From the NCBI GenBank assembly GCA_920105625.2, contig OV050030.1, positions 177,149,315-177,213,314 on the forward strand: a stretch of 64,000 bases of DNA, given 5' to 3'. Each line of letters starts with the position of its first letter. Positions within the stretch are counted from its first letter, which is position 1. Shown piece by piece: positions 56,986 through 64,000 of the stretch. A program made the translations under genes and the position numbers. The DNA comes from Clusia tigrina (lineage: Eukaryota > Arthropoda > Insecta > Diptera > Clusiidae). Below the pieces are notes generated by a model. The model had not been told where the DNA came from, did no database searches, and worked only from the letters and a program-made list of their open reading frames with translations.

Positions 56986-57283
56986 ATGGAAATTCACATT
57001 TGCTATTACACTTTTCATATACATATGTATGTACCTATGTATGTGTGCATTTTAGTAAATTATAATAATTTAATTTTAACCAAATCTATGAAGTCACTTA
57101 ATATTGAAGTAAAAAAGCTGTATATACAAAGAACAGAAAAACATTGTTGGTTTAATTTTTTTTTATGAAACATGGATTTATTCATTGTATTTAACAAAAA
57201 CTTCAAAATTGACATCTATTTAATATATAAAATGTTGCTCTGTTCCATTGCTTAGAGAAGTTTTAGCTTTAAATTGGTGACGT

Positions 57284-57400
57284 TTAAGACAATATGTCGA
57301 TATCCCTTGTATCAGATTCCCTTTTAGTTGATTTGGAGGACATCAGTTTATTCAGATAGTTCACAGTTAATTCGACAAATGCTTTTTCAATCGGCGGCAT
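57284..57400 (-). other. Small unrecognised ORF, 38 codons
   Basis: ATG at 57400 to TAA at 57284 on the minus strand, reading MPPIEKAFVELTVNYLNKLM and a charged Ser/Lys/Asp end. Composition is protein-like, as in a terminal exon. No family recognised. The surrounding 57000-58000 region otherwise shows no gene. Confidence 0.25.
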
Positions 57401-58479
57401 ATTCAATCACCGTGGATTTTATAATTTTTGACGACACTTGTGGCACCAATATCGTTATAAATTTTTAGGATTGAGTCGTTTGGATTATTTGTAAATTTTA
57501 CTCACTAGTAATGTAAGTCTGGATACCATAAGTCCAAAATGGTATAAAGCTTTGCACATAAGTAACTATGCAATATATAAGGAAACTTAAAATAAAGTTT
57601 TTAAATAATTTGTTTGAATATACTATTTGAAATATGTAAACTTTTTCTAGGCCACTGTAGTTGCTATCGGGATCGGAACTCCTTCATGGCACACCTTAGT
57701 TCTCCCTGGTATCTCTGTTTGCCTGATGTTTATGTCTAAGTATATAAGTTCATTCTATATTTTATTGTATTTATTATCATCGTATTAATAAAATACTGCA
57801 TAAAGAAGCTATAAAAGAGTTCAAATTTAATGCTAAAAAAACGCAATAGGCTCGGAAAACAAAATCACAGTTCCAAAACAATCATTTGTACCAGATAAAT
57901 TTGCTAAAAATCAAATATTTATAATGGAAATGTAAACAAGTATTTTACCCATAATATAATATATGTAAATATAAAATATAATAAGGCTTTAGTATATTAT
58001 TGGTGTAAAGTTTTATTGATATATTTTGCATTTATTACTAAACATAAATTTTATACAGACTGATTCATAAATTATCGTACGGAACCAAAAAGTATTTTGT
58101 CTCCTATCCATTGAATTTCCATAAATTGAAGAAAATAAAAAACCACATTCAATATGCAATTTATTTCATTATTTTAAAAAACGCTTTATATTTAACAAAA
58201 ATGCTTTGTATATAACAAATTAATCGTACGATTGATTTAAAATCAATTGTTTATTATTTTAATATGCATGTATACATCTTATATTTAGTAGGACCATCAT
58301 TTGGGAAATTTGTCTATTGCAATCGATTTGGGATTGAAGAAATAAGTTTGGCTGTAAATTCTATTGATATTGTATTCCATTCCTCTTATAAAGTCGTTTT
58401 CAAAGTGTTTAAAGAGGAAATTATGTTATTTTTAAGTTGCTTTTCGAAATAATCCCTATGATGCTCTAACGGGTTCAAC

Positions 58480-60607
58480 CTTGGACGAAGGCTAGCGTGG
58501 CTTTCATTCCGAAAGCAGGCAAAAAGGCCGACCACACGCCAAAAGCCTATCGGCCCATTAGCCAAACTTCATTCCTGCTAAAAGTTTTGGAAAAAATTCT
58601 GGATTAATATATCAGGAAAATTATCTCAAAGATTCGCCTCTTTATATTGAACACCATTCAGGCAAATCGACTGAGACAGCCATACATAGCTTAATGAGCA
58701 AAATTGAAAAGGTGTTTGAAGGTAAAGAAATAGCTCTCTGTACATCGGGGATTTTGACATTACGGGGGATTTTGACAATGCTACTTTCAGATCAATTGAG
58801 GAGTGGAAGAACAGGAAAGGTATACAAAGACTGATCATAACATGGGTTCTCAATATGCTGAAAAACAGAACAATAACTTTTGAAACAGGGACAGAAAATT
58901 TAATTGTCAGGTCAACCAAAGGATGTCCCCAGGGGGCGTCCTATCGCCACTCCTATGGTTATTGGTTATAGACGAGCTCTGACGAACTCTCAATGACTTC
59001 GGATACGAAGTTCAGGGCTTTGCAGTTGCTTTTGTATTTATGATCAGAGGCAAGTTTGACTACCATAATAGATCGCATGCAACTAGCTCTCGACATTACG
59101 TAAAACTGGTGTCAGGTGAAAGGACTATCGATAAATCCGAATAAGACAAATGTGGTGCCCTTCACCAAAAGAAGGAAACTGAATCTGGGGATCTTAAGTT
59201 TAGGGACCACGAACTTAACAATGTCCAATGAAATGAAATATCTGGGCGTAATCATAGACAAAGCTCTAACTTGGAAAAACCATTTATAATACATAACTAT
59301 TAAAGCCATAAGAGCAATCTACTCTTGCCAGAGGCTGTACGGTAAAACATAGGGACTACAACCAAAAATGATGATGTGGTCATATAAAACAATAATAGTA
59401 CCGATGATCACATATGCTTCTTTAGTATGGTTGCCAAAAGTAAATCACACAAAGGCTCAGATGACCCTTAACAAGATTCACCTTATAGCTTGTTTGAGTG
59501 TGACGGGAGCAATGAGAACGTGCCCCACACTAGCTTTGGGAATGATCACTGGACTGACTCCTCTACACCTTGTAGTTAAGAGGATGGCAGCCAGCGCAGC
59601 CTTAAGGCTACCTTATCTAGCCAATCTTAAAGAAGGCAACCTAACGGGACACGCAAAGATTCTAGACACTGTCTGGAACTCTCCGTGTCTCATGATCTTC
59701 GACAAAATGACAGAAAAATAAGACTTCTCCAAGCACTTCAAAGTGGTTATCAGTTACCCATCAGCTTGAGGAAACATTGAAATAATAAAACAGGTCTCAC
59801 AGTTGTGGTATACAGATGTGTCCAAAATAGAAGATGGCAGTGCTGGAGCTGGAATTGTAGGGCCAAATGTTCAAGAGCAATTGCAATGGGAAAAACAGCT
59901 TCCATTTTTCAGGCGGAGGCCTTAACGCTCTACGCTGGGGCACTCGCAATCCCAAAATATGCATACTCTCAGATAGCCAGGCAGCTCTGATATCATTAAT
60001 AAACTTCTCATTCCAATCAAAGCTGGCCTGGGATTGCTCTAAACTCCTCAATACCCTACCAGCGAGAAACTCTGTTACATTAATGTGGGTACCGAGACAT
60101 GAGGGACATGAAGGAAACGAAATGGCGGACTTTTTGGCAAAAAGGGACGCAGGCACACCCTTCATAGGTCCAGAACCCTTCTGTGGGGTAAACAGTTGCT
60201 TCATAAATAACTTGTTGTGCGAACTGGGAAAACGAGGTCTGCTGAACTACTGGAGAGCCTGAACTACTGGAAGGCATGTGGCAGTCGAGACTACTCATTG
60301 ATCCTGAACACATCAGGGTAGATGCTGCTTTAAACCTCAGCAGAAACGACATCAAACTCTATACTGAACTTTTAACAGGACATTGTAGACTAAATTACCA
60401 TCTAAAAAAATAGGCGTGGTAGAAGACGATTCCTGTCGACTCTGTCAAGAGGAGCAGGAAACAGCAGAACATATTCTATGCAGTTGCCCAGCGGTGGCAA
60501 GACGCAGACATAACTACCTACGCAGTGGGTTCTTATCTCCAAATCACCTAGTTAAAATTAAGCCCACAGAAGTTACGAGATTTATAAATAGTCTAGGACT
60601 GTTTTAG
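58480..60607 (+). pseudogene. LOA-type ORF2 C-terminal part (RT, RNase H, Cys/His finger)
   Basis: RT starts with VAFIPKAGKKADHTPKAYRP-like codons in changed frames, then SGKSTETAIHSLM and STKGCPQG. A YADD-type box cannot be read near 59020-59040. Later blocks: NEMKYLGVIIDKALTWKNHL, SVTGAMRTCPTLALGMITGL. RNase H: ILSDSQAALISLI and VPRHEGHEGNEMADFLAKRD (about 59960-60150). A C-terminal finger (CRLCQEEQETAEHILCSC) and the end FINSLGLF at 60604. Many stops lie in the RT part. Confidence 0.82.
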
Positions 60608-60678
60608 TTAGGTAAGAGGCTGCACAATAGATCTCTTAGGTCGCGGTGTTCTTTTAGCCTGCTAATAATAATAATAAT
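58480..60678 (+). mobile_element. LOA-type retrotransposon, 5'-truncated, plus strand
   Basis: It begins inside the RT and ends with a (TAA)n tail at about 60663-60678. Target duplication CGGGTTCA(A/G)C at 58470-58479 and 60679-60688 (nine of ten bases match). It is inserted in a Tc1-like transposase. Confidence 0.85.
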
Positions 60679-61588
60679 CGGGTTCAGCTGTTTTTGGGTA
60701 TTTTATAATAGGGGATAAAGGATATGTGGTATGTTTTGGGACAATGTCCTGTTGGAAAATAAAGCTCTGTGAAAATTATATTATTATAATTATTACGCAA
60801 TCTTTCAAATCTAACTTTAAAGTATCTAAATACATTATTTTGTCATTAATTAAATTAAATTTTCAGCTACAGAATCTCTGATAGACTACCAGGCACAGCA
60901 TCGCACTTCCTCCACTATGTTTAACTGAGCAACAAAGATTTTTTTTAGTTGGTAGGCTTTCACCTCTTTTTCTCAATGTTTTTGACTGTCCGTTGTTTCC
61001 AAATATGTTGAATTTACTTTCATTAGTAAAAATAACTAACTGGCAAAAACCCAAACCGTTGTTCTCGTACTCACTTGCTCTTCTGTTCATTACAATAATC
61101 ATAGACTTTCTAAGTGACGTTTTGAGAAAAATATCCATTTCTTTTCAAGGTTCTTTGCCTTGAGAACAGAATTTTCGCATAACTCCATTTTTTCGTTCCA
61201 TATATACCGTATTCCGTATATTGTGTATTATTGTTCAATTCCAATAACATCTTTATTATACTCGGTTGCACCCGTTTTTATTAAATTGTTTATGATATGT
61301 TGTATGGGAGACTTTGATTTTTGAAGTATATTTGCAATTTCACTCAGCTATTTTCCTTCGATATCCAATTTTACTATAATCTCTCTATCTCGATGTTGTT
61401 TCCTTCCTGACCTCGTTTCAACTCAAAATATAGTCTCTGACTTAGAAATGACTTAAATAATAGATTATCCTAAAAACTGAAAGTTAGGTTAAGCTCGGTT
61501 GGGAAGGCGTGTGCGGATATGAAGTATCCGCACTTCCACTCGAAGACATCTATGTCCATTGTGACTGCCTTCAAAAATGTACTCGTCC

Positions 61589-62516
61589 TTACCCTTGATT
61601 TGCATAAACATTGGATGTACCATCCCTATTAAACCATTTGGTTTTCCAGATGAAACTGAGAAGATCCGATAAATCTATCTTCGTTATCTCTGTCACACTT
61701 ATGAAGAACCGCGACCCCAAGCATTGAAGTTGTTTCAACTGTAGTCTTGGACATTGACATAAAAAGTGATCAATCGACTCTATTTCTTCTTCATCATGGC
61801 AACTCCTACATAGCCCGCTCGACGGCATACGCCAATGGGTAAGCATTGGTGCGATAGCACAATGACCCGTAATGGCCCCCGTAAGCACCCTTACTGCAGT
61901 TTGTTGAGCCCTAAGAGAACCTTCGTTCTCTTCATGTCTAACCTAGGCCATAAGGCCTTTGAAACTTCACGGTCGTCACGATTAGTCCATAAGTTATTTG
62001 TCACTGCAATAGTGAATTCATCTATGTTCCTAAACAGTTCACATATCGGGATTTGTATGGAGGTATCTGTTTCGTTAATGTCCATTTCAGAGCCCCTTGC
62101 CATCTCGTCCGCTAATTCATTCCTTTCTATGTCCGGGAACCTATTAAAGTGAAACCTTGTGGGATCCAATGTTCAGGAGTGAGGAACGACATTCCATTAC
62201 CAGCTTCGATTTAAGTGTCTTGGATTCTATTGCCTTAAGTGCCGCCTGATTATCCACAAAGATAGTGTTATTCGAAGGTCGAATTGTACTACTTTGTATC
62301 AGTCCGGCCGCATTCTCAATTGCTTAGACTTCAGCCTGAAAGACGCTGCATGCGTCAGGCAGCCGATATGACTGTCTTGCCTGCAAGCCTTCCGAGAAGA
62401 CACCCGCCCTCGTTCCACCCTCCATCTTTGAGCCGTCACTGTAGATGATAATGCCAGAATTACGCCTCACAGAGCCTGACTACTAGTCTTCCCTGGTTGG
62501 ATAGAGAGTTGGAATT
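61589..62516 (-). pseudogene. RNase H and C-terminal finger of ORF2 in the deleted element
   Basis: RNase H reads IIIYSDGSKMEGGTRAGV, FQAEV and TIFVDNQAALKAIESKTLKS, so the catalytic D, E and D are recognisable; a TAA follows FQAEV. Then RFPDIERNELADEMARGSE (62169 onward) and the finger CRSCHDEEEIESIDHFLCQC (61888-61589). Frames change between blocks. Confidence 0.75.
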
Positions 62517-63283
62517 CTAGCTGTAAAATCCATAGTAGAAGTCATGTTTGGAAGCCCTCTGAGCCTGCTCATCAGACCGAACTCTTTTTGGAGTTTTGCC
62601 CGATGCGAAGCTATGTGGCTCCTTCGAAGAACTCGGCCTTGACGGCACCTTTACGCGGTCTCCTGTGGCCTTGTCCAGCTTACCGTTTTTTCTGGAGTTC
62701 GAAGCGTTGTCATTATCAGACTTTGCCCCAACAATTCCCTGCTCCATTTTATTGCATGAACTGGCCACAGCATTATTTTTCTCAAACCTTGCTACGACCT
62801 TTTCATGCTTTTTAATGAGATCCTTTTCCCTTTTTGTAAAGGAAGAAGGATCTTTCGTCTTCATTTTTCGAAGATAGTAAGCCGAGCGCTTATAGCCATT
62901 TCTGGCCTTTTGCTCTTTCGTGAGGCTTACCACCTCCATTGTATCCTTCATTGGCTCAGGAGAGCATATGTAGCGGAGGGCATCGTGAACATCCGGGCCT
63001 TTGTCGTAGACATTGCTGACCTGTGACAACGAGTCAACGGTTGCGTGTCTATGCGCAAGCCCAGAAGCTGAGATCCTATGCGATCCCCCTCAGCCTCTAC
63101 CTCACAGGCTCCTTGCCTACCCAAAGTTGACTTGGAGACACTCCCAGTAGCACTAGTAGACATCGCGGCCTGGGGTACCACGGCGATGTCTGAGGAGTTG
63201 CTTGATATCGACGCCAGGTGGCCTCCTCGCCAACCCCCTACCGCCGGTACTGTGGCTCCGACTCCGCTGTTTGTTTCAGACAT
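62517..63283 (-). pseudogene. ORF1 remnant (Gag-like) of the deleted element
   Basis: The ATG is at 63283 with a Gly/Ser/Ala-rich start. A frame change near 63030 leads to a Lys-rich segment (63029-62517) with VSLTKEQKARNGYKRSAYYL, FTKREKDLIKKHEKVVARFE and KTPKRVRSDEQAQR. This resembles the basic N-terminal ORF1 part of I/LOA-group elements. No knuckle is seen; the C-terminal part has been lost with the deletion. Confidence 0.6.
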
Positions 63284-63550
63284 CTAAGAACAGAAAACAC
63301 CCACTCCCCGTGGAGTTTCTTTACAGTCTACCACCCCACGCACAAAAGACTCAGAAAACCGACCGCTCCTAACACGGAGAAAACAGAAGTCGTTGTGTGC
63401 CGCCCCGAACCTGGGAAACAGACGCACACGTGGTAGATCTTTGGTCGTTACTCATCGGTCGGTCTGTCTAAAAATACTGGCGGCCCTGCCAGGGGGCAGT
63501 ATATGGCCGCCTTAGGTTAAAATGGTCCGACGAATCTTTGCAACTTAAGC

Positions 63551-64000
63551 CTCCACATATCCGTCGCTACATTTGGGAAACTGAAGTCTCTTTCGTGGTG
63601 AAATAAAGAAAGAATGTGGAGCATCATCTAACGAGCATTTACGAGTGCCTAGAATCCTTTCTGATTTGCGCATTTATTTCACGCGAGGACGTCGCGTTAA
63701 CCTCAATATACAATGCAACAAACGATGGAGATTCACATAGTTCATAAAGTCTACGTTCACCTTATAAATATTCATAAGTGATATAAAAACACAACATAAA
63801 TATATAATTCAAATTAATTTTTTCATGTATTTATTCTTTACATTCTTAAGTTCAAAAGATGAAAAAAAAAATTCAGATTCCTCTCTTCCTCAACCACGAA
63901 GTCTGCGTTCAGTTTGTTTGTTTTGATAATATCATTACTTTTTAAGAAGCTTTTTATATTTTTTGATCACTTTTACAGAAGTGCTGCCAAGACCATTTTG
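63551..64000. other. No gene seen
   Basis: AT-rich sequence to the window end. The phrase GTCTACGTTCACC near 63750 and GTCTGCGTTCAG near 63900 are similar, a possible weak repeat. Nothing else found. Confidence 0.4.

Larger units (their letters stand above)
58240..61430 (-). pseudogene. Tc1-like transposase remnant (two pieces)
   Basis: Right piece: N-terminal helix-turn-helix (GRKQHRDREIIVKLDIEGK near 61420-61360), then FTNESKFNIFG, in which Asn (61022-61024) replaces the first catalytic Asp, then KHSGGSAML and FQQDIVPKHT (second Asp, near 60750). Left piece from 58479: LNPLEHH-like third motif, then SLNTLKTTL and EEWNTISIEFTAKLISSIP. Several stops. The LOA element sits between the second and third catalytic positions. 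Confidence 0.78.
58040..61450 (-). mobile_element. Tc1-like DNA transposon relic, split by LOA insertion
   Basis: The minus-strand transposase begins near 61430 and runs to 60689, then continues at 58479 to about 58240, with the LOA element between. The phrase TTCATAAATTATCGTACG near 58066 may be the terminal repeat; I could not find its partner at the right end. Confidence 0.7.
61490..63550 (-). mobile_element. Internally deleted LOA/I-type element, minus strand
   Basis: On the minus strand: a 5' UTR from about 63550, an ORF1 remnant (63283-62517), then directly RNase H and the C-terminal end (62516-61589). Endonuclease and RT, normally about 2.5-3 kb, are absent. The 3' end is near 61490. 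Confidence 0.7.

Overview
This window is a transposon-dense, AT-rich stretch of an animal genome, almost certainly an insect and most likely a higher fly (Diptera). The reasons are the families present: R1-, jockey- and LOA-type non-LTR elements, an errantivirus-type gypsy element, a 412/mdg1-like LTR element, rosa-type (DD41D) and other Tc1/mariner elements, and a hAT remnant. I see no operons, no rRNA genes and no convincing ordinary host gene with a full exon structure. The genus cannot be fixed by reading alone. The setting looks like heterochromatin or another TE graveyard.

Layout. (1) 1-18430: a head-to-tail tandem array of at least five copies of one R1-clade retrotransposon, with units of about 4.16 to 4.6 kb. 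Four junctions carry the same (CA)7 tract. The copies share the same disabling lesions but differ in a mosaic set of indels, so the array grew by unequal exchange and not by repeated retrotransposition. It breaks off at a (TG)n tract. (2) 18447-20173: a 5'-truncated R1-clade element on the minus strand with (TG)n on both sides. (3) 21430-44480: a nested stack. A minus-strand jockey-type element appears split by a plus-strand jockey-type element. That one is split inside ORF1 by a 412/mdg1-like LTR element with two 530-bp LTRs and a 4-bp target duplication. The LTR element holds a mariner relic and an errantivirus-like gypsy element, and a rosa-type mariner sits in the 3' UTR of the plus-strand jockey. 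(4) 44817-49900: a nearly full-length but dead LOA-type element on the minus strand. (5) 50150-51859: a gypsy RNase H fragment, then a hAT transposase remnant. (6) 53284-53455: a tRNA-derived SINE with a perfect 12-bp target duplication. (7) 53664-54832: a 1.2-kb element with inverted terminal repeats. (8) 58040-61450: a minus-strand Tc1-like transposase relic, split by a 5'-truncated plus-strand LOA element. (9) 61490-63550: an internally deleted LOA/I-type element joining ORF1 to the RNase H end.

The most unusual item is an intact open reading frame (26535-26960) between the primer-binding site and gag of the 412/mdg1-like element. It resembles the PPP1R14 (CPI-17-type) family of protein phosphatase 1 inhibitors and keeps an RVxF-type PP1 docking motif and the position of the regulatory threonine. 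The LTRs, the primer-binding site and the target duplication place it inside the retrotransposon, so it looks like a captured host gene.

How the parts work together: few elements here look autonomous. Most reverse transcriptases are broken by stops, deletions or substitutions in the YADD/FADD box. The window mainly records nested insertion, ectopic recombination and tandem amplification. All family calls rest on reading motifs by eye; no database search was run.
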